A DNA stretch of 64,000 nt, from NCBI RefSeq assembly GCF_900104845.1, contig NZ_FNSR01000002.1:558001-622000 (forward strand), read 5' to 3'. This document shows positions 8,323 to 18,086 of this stretch, piece by piece. Numbering within the stretch: position 1 is the stretch's first letter; each line of letters begins with the position of its first letter. Below the pieces are notes generated by a model. That model had not been told where the DNA came from and made no database searches. It saw nothing but the letters and a program-made list of their open reading frames with translations. This stretch comes from Paraburkholderia caballeronis (GTDB lineage: Bacteria; Pseudomonadota; Gammaproteobacteria; Burkholderiales; Burkholderiaceae). A program made the translations under genes and the position numbers.

Positions 8323-10659
8323 ATGCGAGTATCGTTTCGTCCTGGTCTGGCCGCGTTCGTCGCCGGCCTGCTTATCGTCGCCAATCTCGCCGCGCAGGCG
8401 GCGCCCGCCGGCGCACCCTCTCCCACTGCGGCCACCGCCGCGCCGGCTCCCACGCCCGGCTCGCCGCCCGAAGCCCTGCCCGCCGAACCGCCCGTCGCGC
8501 CGCCGTCCGGCCCGACCCGCACGCGCGTGCTGACGCTGAACGAGATGGGCGTCTACGGCCCGCTGCCGCTGCGCGGCCCGGACCCGAACGGCGCGATGAG
8601 CGTCGACGTGCGCACCGACGAGGTGGTGACCGCCGCGAGGCTGAAACTCGACTACGCGTATTCGCCGGCGCTGATCTTTCCGCTTTCGCATCTGCGCGTG
8701 CTGCTGAACGGCGAACTCATCACGACGCTGCCGCTCGACAAGGACGGCGCCGGCAAGCAGGTGTCCCGAACGATCGACCTCGACCCGCGCCTGTTCGTCG
8801 ACTACAACCGCATCACCGTGCAGATGATCGCGCACTACACGACGGACCAGTGCGAGGACCCGTACCACTCGTCGCTGTGGACCGACATCAGCCCGACCAC
8901 GTCGCTCGCGCTGACGACCGCGAGCGTCGCGCTGCCCGACAGCCTCGCGCTGCTGCCCGCGCCGTTCTTCGACCGCCACGACAACCGGCTCCTGAACCTG
9001 GCGTTCGTGCTGCCGCAGAGTTCGCAGCCGCAGACGCTGCGCGCGGCGGGCATCGTCGCGTCGTGGTTCGGCTCGCTCGCGGACTACCGGCACGCGCGCT
9101 TCACGGCCGCGACCGCGCTGCCCGCCGACTCGCACGCGGTCGTGCTCGCGATGCCCGGCGCGACGCCGCCCGGCGTCACGCTGCCGGAGATCAAGGGGCC
9201 GACGGTCGCCGTGATCGACAACCCGGCCGCGCCGCCGCAGTCGGGCCGCAAGCTGCTGGTGGTCGCCGGCCGCGACCAGAAGGAGCTGGAGACCGCGGCC
9301 GAGGCGCTCGTGCTCGGCCGCGCCGGAATGGCCGGCAACCTCGCGACGATCAAGTCCGTCGATCTCGGGCCGAGGCGCCGTCCGTACGACGCGCCGAACT
9401 GGGCGCCGGTCGATCGCCCGATCCAGTTCCGCGAACTCGTCACCGATCCGCAGCAGCTTCAGGTGTCCGGCTACAGCCCGCCGCTGATCCGCGTGAACCT
9501 GCGGGTGCCGCCGGACCTGTACGCGTGGGCTCACCAGAGCGTGCCGCTCGACGTCCACTACCGCTACACCGCGCCGTCCACCTACAACGACTCGATCCTG
9601 AACGTCAGCATCAACGACCAGTTGGTCCGCTCCGAGCGGCTGCGGCCGCAGCGCGCGTCGTCCGATCGTTTCCGGCTCAACGTTCCGCTGCTGTCGAGCA
9701 TCGAGGCGAACAGCGTCGATCAGGTCGGCGTGCCGGTGTTCCGCGTCGCCGCGAACAACCAGTTCCAGTTCCTGTTCCACATGGACTCGCAGAAAACCGG
9801 GCTGTGCGCGTCGTCGGCCACCGACGTCGCGCGCGCGTCGGTCGATCCCGATTCGTCGATCGACTTCAGCGGCTTCGCGCACTACACCGCGCTGCCGAAC
9901 CTGTCGTACTTCGCGACCAGCGGCTACCCGTTCTCGCGGATGGCCGACCTGTCCGACACCGCGGTCGTGATGCCCGACGCGCCGAACCCGCAGGACCTCG
10001 CGACGATGCTGACGCTGCTCGGCCGCATCGGCGAATGGACCGGGCTGCCGGCGCTGCGCGTCGACGTCGTGCCGGCCGCGAAGGTCGCGGCGGCGGGCGG
10101 GCGCGACCTGCTCGTGATCGGCACCGGCTCGGCCGGCGACCTGCTCGCGAAGTGGGGCAAGTCGCTGCCGATGCTGATCGGCCACGGCGGCACCGAACTG
10201 AGCCTGCGCGACCAGCGCAACGGCGGCGCGTGGACCGGCCTGCTCGCGGACAGCCGCGACAACCCGACCACGCCGCTGGGCCGCGCGAGCATCGCCCCGT
10301 CCGGGCCGCTCGCCGCGCTGATCGGCTTCGAGTCGCCGCTCGAAAGCGGGCGCAGCGTGGTCGCGGTCGTCGCGACGTCGTCCGCGCAGCTCGGCGGCGT
10401 GCTCGACGCGCTACAGGACGACAGCCGCGTGTCGCAGGTGCGCGGCGACCTCGCCGTGTTTCGCGACCGGCAGATCGACAGCCTGCGCGTCGGCGACCTC
10501 TATCTGGTCGGCGACCTGCCGTGGTATGCGCGGTTCTGGGTGTTCATCTCGCACTACCCGGCGCTGCTCGCGATCGCCGGCATACTCGCGGGGCTCGTGG
10601 TCGCGCTGACGGTGTTCTGGGCGCTGTCCCGGCTCGCGGTGCGGCGCACCGGAAACTGA
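8323..10659 (+). CDS. bcsB: Cellulose synthase periplasmic subunit BcsB
   Basis: A 778-residue BcsB of normal length. An N-terminal signal sequence (about 1-28) is followed by an Ala/Pro-rich linker to residue 65. Two repeats of carbohydrate-binding and flavodoxin-like domains follow, with family blocks such as VRTDEVVTAARLKLDY, LRVLLNGE, HYTTDQCEDPYHSSLW, ILNVSINDQL and a final membrane anchor at about 743-768. BcsB sits in the periplasm, anchored in the inner membrane, and pairs with BcsA to guide the nascent glucan outwards. It is the first gene of the operon here, whereas bcsA is usually first. The ATG at 8323 has only a weak ribosome site. The TGA is two bases before bcsZ, indicating cotranscription. 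Confidence 0.95.
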   Translation: MRVSFRPGLAAFVAGLLIVANLAAQAAPAGAPSPTAATAAPAPTPGSPPEALPAEPPVAPPSGPTRTRVLTLNEMGVYGPLPLRGPDPNGAMSVDVRTDEVVTAARLKLDYAYSPALIFPLSHLRVLLNGELITTLPLDKDGAGKQVSRTIDLDPRLFVDYNRITVQMIAHYTTDQCEDPYHSSLWTDISPTTSLALTTASVALPDSLALLPAPFFDRHDNRLLNLAFVLPQSSQPQTLRAAGIVASWFGSLADYRHARFTAATALPADSHAVVLAMPGATPPGVTLPEIKGPTVAVIDNPAAPPQSGRKLLVVAGRDQKELETAAEALVLGRAGMAGNLATIKSVDLGPRRRPYDAPNWAPVDRPIQFRELVTDPQQLQVSGYSPPLIRVNLRVPPDLYAWAHQSVPLDVHYRYTAPSTYNDSILNVSINDQLVRSERLRPQRASSDRFRLNVPLLSSIEANSVDQVGVPVFRVAANNQFQFLFHMDSQKTGLCASSATDVARASVDPDSSIDFSGFAHYTALPNLSYFATSGYPFSRMADLSDTAVVMPDAPNPQDLATMLTLLGRIGEWTGLPALRVDVVPAAKVAAAGGRDLLVIGTGSAGDLLAKWGKSLPMLIGHGGTELSLRDQRNGGAWTGLLADSRDNPTTPLGRASIAPSGPLAALIGFESPLESGRSVVAVVATSSAQLGGVLDALQDDSRVSQVRGDLAVFRDRQIDSLRVGDLYLVGDLPWYARFWVFISHYPALLAIAGILAGLVVALTVFWALSRLAVRRTGN

Positions 10660-10661
10660 CC

Positions 10662-11981
10662 ATGCGCGCCCCCCGTTCGTGGTGCTCCGCGTGGCGGCTG
10701 ACGGCCGGCGCGTTCGCGTTCGCGGCGCTCGCCGCGTGGTCCGCGAGCGCGTCCGCCGCGAGCGCGTGCAACTGGCCGGACTGGACGACGTTCAAGCGTT
10801 CGACGATGAGCGGCGACGGCCGCGTGATCGACGCGAGTTCGCCGGACCAGATCACGACCTCCGAAGGCCAGAGCTACGCGCTCTTCTTCGCGCTCGTCGC
10901 GAACGACCGCGCGACGTTCGACAAGGTGCTCGGCTGGACCGAGAAGAACCTCGCGGCCGGCGATCTGACCACCCATCTGCCCGCGTGGCTGTGGGGCCGG
11001 CGCGCGCCGGGCCAGGCGGCATCCGGCGCGGCGGCGGCGAACGCGCCAGCCAACGCTCCGGCGAACGCTCCGGCGAACGCTCCGGCGAATGGACCGGCAA
11101 GCGCCTCTGCAAACGCGAGCGCATCCGCGCCGTCCGCGAGCGCCGCGCGCGCGGGCGACGCGTGGGGCGTGCTCGACCAGAACCCCGCCAGCGACGCCGA
11201 CCTGTGGATCGCGTATGCGCTGCTCGAAGCGGGACGCCTGTGGCGCGAGCGGCGCTATACGGCGCTCGGCACGGTGCTCGCGCGCCACATCGTGCGCGAG
11301 GAAACCGCGTCGCTGCCGGGCCTCGGCCGCACCGTGCTGCCGGGTTCGACCGGCTTCCAGACCGCGCCCGGCGTATGGCGGCTGAACCCGAGCTATGTGC
11401 CGCTGCAACTGATGCGCGGGATGACCGGCGCGCTGCCGGACCAGCCCGAATGGAAGGCGCTGCTCGGCACCTCCGCGCGGCTCGTGAACGAGACCGCGCC
11501 GCGCGGCTTCTCGCCGGACTGGGTCGAGTTCCGCGCGGGCCGCGGTTTCGCGCCGGACGCGCAGACGCGCGCGGAAAGCGCGTACAACGCGATCCGCGTG
11601 TACCTGTGGGCCGGGATGCTCGATCCCGCCGAGCCGTTGCGCGCGCAGACGCTGCGCACGTTCGTGCCGCTCGCCGACTACGTGGCCGCGCACGGTTATC
11701 CGCCCGAACGGATCGACACGCAGACGGCGACGCCCGGCCCGAACGCGGGCAACGCGGGTTTTTCGGCGGCGGTCGCGCCGTATCTCGCCGCGCTCGGCCG
11801 CGCCGACGCCGCGAACGCGCAGGCCGCGCGCACCCGCTCGCTCGCGAAGGACGCCCCGCTCGGCTACTACAGCAGCGTGCTCGCGCTGTTCGGGCTCGGT
11901 TATCAGGACGGGCTCTATCGCTTCGACGCGGGCGGCCGTCTCGTGCCCGCATGGACGTCCTCATGCCCCGCGCTCCGCTGA
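10662..11981 (+). CDS. bcsZ: Periplasmic GH8 endoglucanase BcsZ with atypical catalytic position and insert
   Basis: A 439-residue family 8 glycoside hydrolase with a signal peptide (about 1-33, then ACNWPDWTTF). E. coli BcsZ has 368 residues. Most of the difference is an Ala/Pro/Asn/Ser-rich insert at about 125-165, encoded by tandem 12-bp repeats between WLWGRR and WGVLDQNPASDADLW. The acid Glu is present in TTSEGQSYALFF. At the position of the proposed catalytic base (Asp in the E. coli SYDAIRVYMW motif) this protein reads AYNAIRVYLW, so residue 309 is Asn (codon AAC at 11586). The enzyme normally trims cellulose in the periplasm and helps export. Activity may be altered here, or another residue may serve as base. 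It starts two bases after bcsB, and its end overlaps the bcsC start. Confidence 0.93.
   Translation: MRAPRSWCSAWRLTAGAFAFAALAAWSASASAASACNWPDWTTFKRSTMSGDGRVIDASSPDQITTSEGQSYALFFALVANDRATFDKVLGWTEKNLAAGDLTTHLPAWLWGRRAPGQAASGAAAANAPANAPANAPANAPANGPASASANASASAPSASAARAGDAWGVLDQNPASDADLWIAYALLEAGRLWRERRYTALGTVLARHIVREETASLPGLGRTVLPGSTGFQTAPGVWRLNPSYVPLQLMRGMTGALPDQPEWKALLGTSARLVNETAPRGFSPDWVEFRAGRGFAPDAQTRAESAYNAIRVYLWAGMLDPAEPLRAQTLRTFVPLADYVAAHGYPPERIDTQTATPGPNAGNAGFSAAVAPYLAALGRADAANAQAARTRSLAKDAPLGYYSSVLALFGLGYQDGLYRFDAGGRLVPAWTSSCPALR
11040..11099. repeat. 12-bp tandem repeat inside bcsZ
   Basis: Three exact copies of AACGCTCCGGCG (11052-11087) are flanked by one diverged copy on each side, giving five in-frame units that encode an Asn-Ala-Pro-Ala type repeat. 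Because the unit is a multiple of three, slippage changes the linker length without a frameshift. Confidence 0.9.
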
Positions 11982-14900
11982 CCGTCCGCGCGGCGTTCGC
12001 GCCGAAGCGGCCGCCGCGGGTTTCGCAACGCGCGGCCGCGCTGGCCGCCGCCGTCGCCGCCGTGGGTTTCGCAGCGGCCGGCGACGCGTACGCGCAAGGC
12101 GCTCAACCCGCGCCGAAGCCCGCTGCCTCGCCGACGCCGGGCGCGGCCGCCGCGAAACCCGCGCCGTCCGCACCGACGCCTCCGTCCGCGCCGATGAATC
12201 CGCAGGTCGCGCAACTGCTCGCCGCCGCGCGCACGTGGGAGGACAAGAACCGTCCCGACATGGCGCGCGGCCTCGTGCAGAAGGCGCTGCTGATCTCGCC
12301 GCAGCAGCCGGAGGCGCTCGCGCTGCTGGGCGAGGTCGAACTGAAGTCGAACCAGCCGGACGCTGCGAACAAGATCCTCCAGCAGTTGCGCCAGATCGCG
12401 CCGAACCATCCGGCGACGCAGAATCTCGCGGACGCGTACCGCGTCGCGACGACCGGCAAGGTCGACGTCGCGACGATCCGGATGCTGTCGACGGCCGGCA
12501 AGAACGAAGAGGCGGCGCAGCGGCTGCAGCAGCTTTTTCCGCGCGGCGCGCCGCAGGGCGACCTCGCCGGCTTCTACTACAAGATCCTGTCCGGCACGCC
12601 GGCCGGCCGCGCGCGCGCGCTCGACGACCTGCACGCGCGCCTCCGCCAGAACCCGAACGACCTGAGCCTGCAACTGATCCTCGCGGACCTGCTGACCGAC
12701 AACTGGCGCACGCGCGTCGAAGGGCTGACCCTGCTGTACAGCGTGTACCAGCAGCCGGAGAGCAACCGCACCGCCGCGCTCGACCTGTGGCACCGCACGC
12801 TCACCTATGCGCAGCGCGGCGACCCGCAGTACTACATCTGGTGGAAGCGTTATTTGCAGGAAGTGCCGGGCGACCCGCAGGCGCAAAGCGTCGTCGCCGA
12901 GTACGAGAAGAGCGGCATCAACGAACAGACCGCGGCGCGGCTCGCGCAGAGCGGCGGCGGCGGCGGCGCGCCCGCCATCGAGACGCCCGAGCAGCGCGCG
13001 GCCCGCGCGCGCGCCGCACAGGGCGAAAAGATCGGCGAACAGGGTCTCGCGCGGATGCGCGAGGGCCGCCACGACGAAGCGCGCGCGCTGTTCGAGCGCG
13101 CGCTCGCGCTCGACCCCGGCGACGCGGGCAAGTGGCGCGGCCTGATCGCGACCGCGACGCTGTGGGGGACCATCGCGAAGGCGAACACGGCGAACAGCCA
13201 GGGCAAGCCGGCCGAGGGCGAAACGCTCGCGCGCGACGCGCTGAAGCTCGACCCGGCCAACGTGTACGCGGCGCACGCGCTGACCGCCGCGCTGATCGCG
13301 CAGCAGAAGTGGCCCGAGGCCGAGGCGGTCGCGCGGCCGCTCGCGACCGGCCCGAAACCGGACATCGACGCGCTGCGCGACCTCGTGACGATCCTGCGCG
13401 CGACGCATCGCGACGCCGAAATCGATCCGCTGATCGCGGGCGTCGCGCCGCGCGTCGCCGGTTCGCAGACGCAACTGGCGAAGATGCGCGCCGAGGTGCT
13501 GTCGTTGCAGGCCGAGCAGTCGATCGCGGAGAAGAACAACAGCGCGGCGCTCGCGAAACTCGAAGACGCGGTGCGCCTGACGCCGGACGACCCGTGGCTG
13601 CGCTACTCGCTCGCGCGCCTGTACAGCAGCCTGCGCCTGCCGGCGCTCGGCCGCGCGGTGATGGAGGACGGGCTGAAGACCGCGCCGTCGCCGGAGATGC
13701 ATTACGCGAGCGCGCTGTACTTCAACTATTCGCTCGACGACATCGACGCCGCGAACGGGCAGATCGCGCAGATTCCGCCGGACGCGCGCACGCCGTCGAT
13801 GCGCGAACTCGCCGGCAACATCGCCGCGCAGCGCCAGGTGCGCGATGCGCGGATGCTGGTCGCGCAGGGCCGCGAGGACGAAGCGCGCGCGCTGCTCACG
13901 CAGGCCGAGGCCGACGCGCAGGGCGACCCGCAGATGCTCGCGACGATCGGCCGGGAATGGATCGCGCTCGGCGACGCGGACCATGGGCTCGCGCTCGTGA
14001 AGAACTGGCTCGACGCGCATCCGGACGATCCGGCGATCGGCGTGCGGCTGCGCTACGGCGAACTGCTCGCGGCCGCGAATCGCGACGACGCGCTGGCCGG
14101 CTGGCTCGCGGAGTCGCGCACGCTGCCCGGCGTCACCGACGAACAGCGCGCGAGCTTCGACGACCAGGCGCTGCGGCTGTCGCTGCGCCAGGTCGACCGG
14201 CAACTGGACGAAGGCGACGTGCGCGGCGCGCGGCGCACGCTCGCGGCGGTGCCGGCCACCCAGCACGCGGACCGCCGCTGGCTGCTCGCGCAGGCCGACA
14301 TCGACGAGACCGCCGGCAACTACCGGGCCGGCATTCGCGACGCGCAACAGGTGCTCGCGGCGCAGCCCGACGACGCCGAAGCGCGCCTCACGCTCGCGCG
14401 GATGTACGAGCGGATGGGCCAGCGCGCGAAGGCGACCGCGCTGGTGCGCGAGGTGCTGGAGGACGCGCCCGACGACGACATCGACACCCGGCTGTCGATC
14501 GCGCGGCGCTTCACGGCCGAAGGTCGCGAGGACGACGCGGCGGCCGTCGTCGATCCGTTGCGCGAACGTTATCCGCAGCGCTCGGACCTGACCGCGCAGT
14601 CGGGCCGCATCGAGCAGTCGCGCGGTCATTACGACGAAGCGGCCGCGCTGTATCGCGAGGCGGGCGCGCAGGAACGCGCGGAAGGCGCTCAGCCCGGCGT
14701 GGACGGCCTCACGTCGGTCGGCCGCGCGATGCAGCAGTTGAACGACCGCCGCCAGCCGCAGATCGCGACCGAGGTCGTGCAGTCGAACCTGACCGGCGAC
14801 GCCGGCATCTCGCGGCTGAACTCGACGGAGGTGCCGCTGTACGTGCGGATTCCGAATGGCTACAGCGGCCACTATTTCTTCCACGCGGACTCGGTGTATC

Positions 14901-15907
14901 TGAACGCCGGCACGCTGCCGGGCGGCAGCTTCGACGACGCGTACCAGTACGGCAAGATCGCCGCGCTCGGCAACGCGGGCCTCGGACCCATGCGCAAGGA
15001 CGCGACCGGCGTCGCGCTCGCGGCCGGCTACGAGTTCAGCGGCGCGAACGACAGCTGGCGCGCGGACGTCGGCTCCACGCCGCTCGGTTTTCCGATCGCG
15101 AGCGTGCTCGGCGGCTTCCAGTACCGGCACGATTTCCCGAACGCGTCGCTGTCGTTCGACGCGTCGCGGCGGCCGATGACGAGCAGCCTCGTGTCGTATG
15201 CGGGCGGCGTCGATCCGGTGACCGGCCAGAAATGGGGCGGCGTGGTCCGCAACAGCATCACCGTGCGCGGCGCGCAGGACGTCTGGAAAGGCAGCGTGTT
15301 CGCGAGCGTCGGCATCGGCGTGCTGACCGGCGACAACGTTCAGGACAACCGCGAGTTCCGGGTGCGCGGCGGCTTCGACTACCCGGTGTACCAGACCCCG
15401 AACCAGCGCGTGTCGACCGGCCTGATCGGCAACTTCTGGAAGTACCAGCGCAACGAGCACTTCTACACGTTCGGCAACGGCGGCTACTACAGCCCGCAGA
15501 GCTATACGTCGGTCAGCATCCCGATCGACTGGACCGGCCGTTACCGGAAGCTGTCGTGGGAACTGGGCGGTTCGGTCGGGATGTCCTTCACGCGCGAGGA
15601 CGAATCGCCCTACTATCCAACCAGTGCGGCGCTTCAGGACGCGGCCGAACAGCAGTTGTCCGCCGCGCGGCTCGGCTCGCCGTTCTTCGGCGGCGGCGGC
15701 TCGGGCGGCGGCTTCAGCTACACGGTGCTCGCGGCGGCCGAATACCGGATCACGCCGCACTGGATCGTCGGCGGGCGGTTGCAGATCGACCGCTCGCGCG
15801 ACTACGCGCCGAACGTCGCGATGGTGTGGCTGCGCTACTTCTTCAATTCGCAGCACGGCCCGGTGCCGTTCCCGCCGACGCCGGTGCGCCGCTATTCGGA
15901 CTATTGA
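11951..15907 (+). CDS. bcsC: Cellulose synthase outer-membrane export subunit BcsC
   Basis: A protein of about 1318 residues with a signal peptide and a Pro/Ala linker to residue 75. A long array of TPR repeats follows (about 75-850; for example the QPEALALLGEVELKSNQP and DARLTLARMYERMGQRAKA types). The BcsC C-terminal beta-barrel spans about 940-1318, with STEVPLYVRIPNGYSGHYFF near its start and a last strand VAMVWLRYFF. BcsC forms the periplasmic scaffold and outer-membrane channel for the glucan. The reading frame overlaps the end of bcsZ. Starts at 11951 or 11963 (MPRAPL) are both possible and neither has a strong ribosome site. The size fits the family (E. coli about 1157) with a somewhat longer TPR region. 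Confidence 0.94.
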   Translation: MDVLMPRAPLTVRAAFAPKRPPRVSQRAAALAAAVAAVGFAAAGDAYAQGAQPAPKPAASPTPGAAAAKPAPSAPTPPSAPMNPQVAQLLAAARTWEDKNRPDMARGLVQKALLISPQQPEALALLGEVELKSNQPDAANKILQQLRQIAPNHPATQNLADAYRVATTGKVDVATIRMLSTAGKNEEAAQRLQQLFPRGAPQGDLAGFYYKILSGTPAGRARALDDLHARLRQNPNDLSLQLILADLLTDNWRTRVEGLTLLYSVYQQPESNRTAALDLWHRTLTYAQRGDPQYYIWWKRYLQEVPGDPQAQSVVAEYEKSGINEQTAARLAQSGGGGGAPAIETPEQRAARARAAQGEKIGEQGLARMREGRHDEARALFERALALDPGDAGKWRGLIATATLWGTIAKANTANSQGKPAEGETLARDALKLDPANVYAAHALTAALIAQQKWPEAEAVARPLATGPKPDIDALRDLVTILRATHRDAEIDPLIAGVAPRVAGSQTQLAKMRAEVLSLQAEQSIAEKNNSAALAKLEDAVRLTPDDPWLRYSLARLYSSLRLPALGRAVMEDGLKTAPSPEMHYASALYFNYSLDDIDAANGQIAQIPPDARTPSMRELAGNIAAQRQVRDARMLVAQGREDEARALLTQAEADAQGDPQMLATIGREWIALGDADHGLALVKNWLDAHPDDPAIGVRLRYGELLAAANRDDALAGWLAESRTLPGVTDEQRASFDDQALRLSLRQVDRQLDEGDVRGARRTLAAVPATQHADRRWLLAQADIDETAGNYRAGIRDAQQVLAAQPDDAEARLTLARMYERMGQRAKATALVREVLEDAPDDDIDTRLSIARRFTAEGREDDAAAVVDPLRERYPQRSDLTAQSGRIEQSRGHYDEAAALYREAGAQERAEGAQPGVDGLTSVGRAMQQLNDRRQPQIATEVVQSNLTGDAGISRLNSTEVPLYVRIPNGYSGHYFFHADSVYLNAGTLPGGSFDDAYQYGKIAALGNAGLGPMRKDATGVALAAGYEFSGANDSWRADVGSTPLGFPIASVLGGFQYRHDFPNASLSFDASRRPMTSSLVSYAGGVDPVTGQKWGGVVRNSITVRGAQDVWKGSVFASVGIGVLTGDNVQDNREFRVRGGFDYPVYQTPNQRVSTGLIGNFWKYQRNEHFYTFGNGGYYSPQSYTSVSIPIDWTGRYRKLSWELGGSVGMSFTREDESPYYPTSAALQDAAEQQLSAARLGSPFFGGGGSGGGFSYTVLAAAEYRITPHWIVGGRLQIDRSRDYAPNVAMVWLRYFFNSQHGPVPFPPTPVRRYSDY

Positions 15908-16010
15908 CGATCATGGACCGACAAGCCCTCTGCCCGCACGAACCCCACGCCGCCCGCGTCCCACGCCACCCGGCCGGGCCGCGCCGCCTCCTCCTGACCG
16001 GGGTGCCGGG

Positions 16011-17867
16011 ATGAACGCCGCGAACCGCGCTCCCGACCGCGCGCCGCGTCCGACGCTGCTCGGCCGCATGCACGCGCGCCCGTCGCTCGTCATCGAAGGG
16101 TTGCCGCCCGCGCTCGCGGCGCTGTCGTCCGGACGCGTGTACGTCGTTTATGCCGGCGCGTCGCCCGCGCGCGACGCGCTGTTCTGGAAAACCGCCGCCG
16201 CCGCGCTGAAAGGACCGGTCAACGTGCTGTCGTCGCGCGACAGCGGCGCGATCGCCGACCTGCTGCGGGCGAACGGCGTCGACATCGACATGCCCGGCGC
16301 GGTGCACGCGAAGGCGAACATCTGCACGGTCGCGCCGCTGCCCGACCGCGACGGCGCGGAAGTGCTGATCGAGGCGCTGAACGCGCTCGCACAGCAGTGC
16401 GCCGAGCCCGCGAGCGAATTCCTGATCGAAGGCCCGGACACGTTCTTCGCGTGGCACGACGCGAAGGCGCTCGCGCGCCAGGGCGCGCAGCTCGCGAGCT
16501 GGTGCGCGCAGCGCGGCTACGGCGTGCTGCTGACGCTCGCGGTGCCGTCCCCCGAGTCCGGCGACGCCGCCGCCGCGCCGGAACCCGCGCTGACCGAATT
16601 CCACGCGCGTTTCGCGGGCGCCGCGCAACTGCTGCAGGAAAGCGGCCAGTACACGTGGGAAGTCGCGTTCTGGCGCGGCCGCGAAGCGGCGGCCGCGAGC
16701 AGCGTGGTGCTGCCGCTGCGCTTCTCGCCGGACGACTACCGGCTGATCGTCGCCGGCGACACGCCCGGCGCGACCGCGACCGCGGGCCTGCTCGCGCCGG
16801 ACGAGAACCGCGTGCTGGTCTCGCGCGACGCGGTCGTGCGCGAGCGCGTGATTCCCGCGCACTGGCAGGTGCTCGACGACAACGACGCGGCCGTGGCCGC
16901 CGCCGAGCACGCGGTCGCGGCGACGGTGCTGCTCGGTTACGGCGGCGCGACGCAACTGGAAAAGCTCGCGGAACAGGTGTACACGCTGCGCCGCCGCTCC
17001 GGCCAGGCGCTGAAGATCGCGGTGCGCGAGGACAACGTCGCGATGCGCTACGAGTCGGTAATGCGCAATCTCGGCGTGAATCTGGTGATTCCGCTCGGCA
17101 CGCCGATCTCGCGCGTCGAAGGGATGATCGACGACATCCAGGGCCAGTTGTTCTCGCGGCCGCTGCCGGCCGACTACATGTCCGCGCTGTCCGCGGTGCT
17201 GCACAGCTCGGAGATGGGCTACGTGAGCACGCCGCGCTTCATCGAACTGGTGCGCGAGGCGGTCGACCGCGCGCGCGCGATCCATCTGCCGAACGTGCTG
17301 CTGCGGCTGCCGCTCCTCGCCGAGGTCGCGCACGTCGACGCGTTGCAGGCATGCCAGATGCGCCGCGCGGGCGACCTCTGCACCGCATGCGGCGACAGCA
17401 TCTACACGTTCTTCTTCGCGTGCCGGCTCGCGGAAGTGACGACGGTGTTCCAGCGTGTGTTCCGGCTGCCGGCCGGCGACCTGTTCAGCGGCGAGTTGCG
17501 CTGCGGCGACTACGATTCGATCAACGCGATGCTCGACACGCTGGAGCGCGAGATGACCGACGAGCCGCCGCTCGACTACACCAGCTGGCTCGCGCAGCAT
17601 CGCCCCGCCGACGAACCGGCCGCGCCGATGCCGGCCGATACGGCGACGGCCGCCGCGCCGGCTACGACCGAACCGTTCACGACCGCGTCCGCCGCCGACG
17701 TGCGCAACCGCACGCCGTCGATCAAGGCGCCGGAGCCCGCCGAGACCACCACGGCCGCCGCGCAGCGCAAGGCCGAGGCGGCAGCGGCAGCCGCCGCGCT
17801 GCGCGACGCGACCGCGCCGCGCGCGCTCCCGAAACCGGCTTCGCTGCCGTTCAAGGCGCTGGGATAG
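16011..17867 (+). CDS. bcsE: Cellulose biosynthesis c-di-GMP-binding protein BcsE
   Basis: A 618-residue BcsE, longer than the E. coli protein (523) because of an Ala/Thr/Pro-rich tail from about 530. The GIL domain carries the c-di-GMP-binding RxGD motif as RAGD at residues 452-455, inside CQMRRAGDLCTACGD. Upstream blocks LLGYGGATQLEKLAEQVYTLRR and LGVNLVIPLGTPISRVE are typical of the REC-like and NTPase-like parts. BcsE is a second c-di-GMP receptor that stabilises the BcsRQ regulatory complex and recruits BcsF and BcsG in type II systems. The ATG at 16011 lies 103 bp after bcsC. The 3' end is seven bases before bcsF, so the genes are cotranscribed. Confidence 0.92.
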   Translation: MNAANRAPDRAPRPTLLGRMHARPSLVIEGLPPALAALSSGRVYVVYAGASPARDALFWKTAAAALKGPVNVLSSRDSGAIADLLRANGVDIDMPGAVHAKANICTVAPLPDRDGAEVLIEALNALAQQCAEPASEFLIEGPDTFFAWHDAKALARQGAQLASWCAQRGYGVLLTLAVPSPESGDAAAAPEPALTEFHARFAGAAQLLQESGQYTWEVAFWRGREAAAASSVVLPLRFSPDDYRLIVAGDTPGATATAGLLAPDENRVLVSRDAVVRERVIPAHWQVLDDNDAAVAAAEHAVAATVLLGYGGATQLEKLAEQVYTLRRRSGQALKIAVREDNVAMRYESVMRNLGVNLVIPLGTPISRVEGMIDDIQGQLFSRPLPADYMSALSAVLHSSEMGYVSTPRFIELVREAVDRARAIHLPNVLLRLPLLAEVAHVDALQACQMRRAGDLCTACGDSIYTFFFACRLAEVTTVFQRVFRLPAGDLFSGELRCGDYDSINAMLDTLEREMTDEPPLDYTSWLAQHRPADEPAAPMPADTATAAAPATTEPFTTASAADVRNRTPSIKAPEPAETTTAAAQRKAEAAAAAAALRDATAPRALPKPASLPFKALG

Positions 17868-17873
17868 ACTGAC

Positions 17874-18086
17874 ATGCAGATCTTTTTCGGTTATTTCGTC
17901 TGGGGCGTGATCCTGGCCGCGCCGTTCGCGTGGATCGTGTGGCGCTTCCGGCTGCAACGGTTCCTGCCGGGCTTCGTGCCGCGCTTCACGCTGCCCGAGC
18001 GGCGTCACACGATCCGGCTGCCGCCGCAACTGAGCGCCGTCGTGATCCGCGGCGTGCGCCACTACGGCAAGGCGGACAGCCGATGA
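17874..18086 (+). CDS. bcsF: Small inner-membrane protein BcsF-like
   Basis: A 70-residue protein with one transmembrane helix at about 5-24 (FGYFVWGVILAAPFAWIVW) and a basic, Pro-rich cytoplasmic tail. Size, topology and position directly after bcsE match E. coli BcsF, which anchors BcsE at the membrane and brings it to BcsG. Sequence similarity to BcsF is low by eye, as expected for such a short protein, so the name rests mainly on context. Its stop overlaps the bcsQ start by four bases (ATGA), which implies translational coupling. Confidence 0.82.
   Translation: MQIFFGYFVWGVILAAPFAWIVWRFRLQRFLPGFVPRFTLPERRHTIRLPPQLSAVVIRGVRHYGKADSR

Noticed and set aside
11915..15856. 1313-codon open frame antisense to bcsC
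   Set aside because: It is the complement of a clear BcsC gene, is Arg/Ala/Val/His-rich without any domain, and reflects high GC keeping stops rare.
15913..16014. 33-codon frame between bcsC and bcsE whose stop overlaps the bcsE ATG
   Set aside because: The coupling geometry is tempting, but the product is Pro/Arg/His-rich, resembles no Bcs protein and has no ribosome site.
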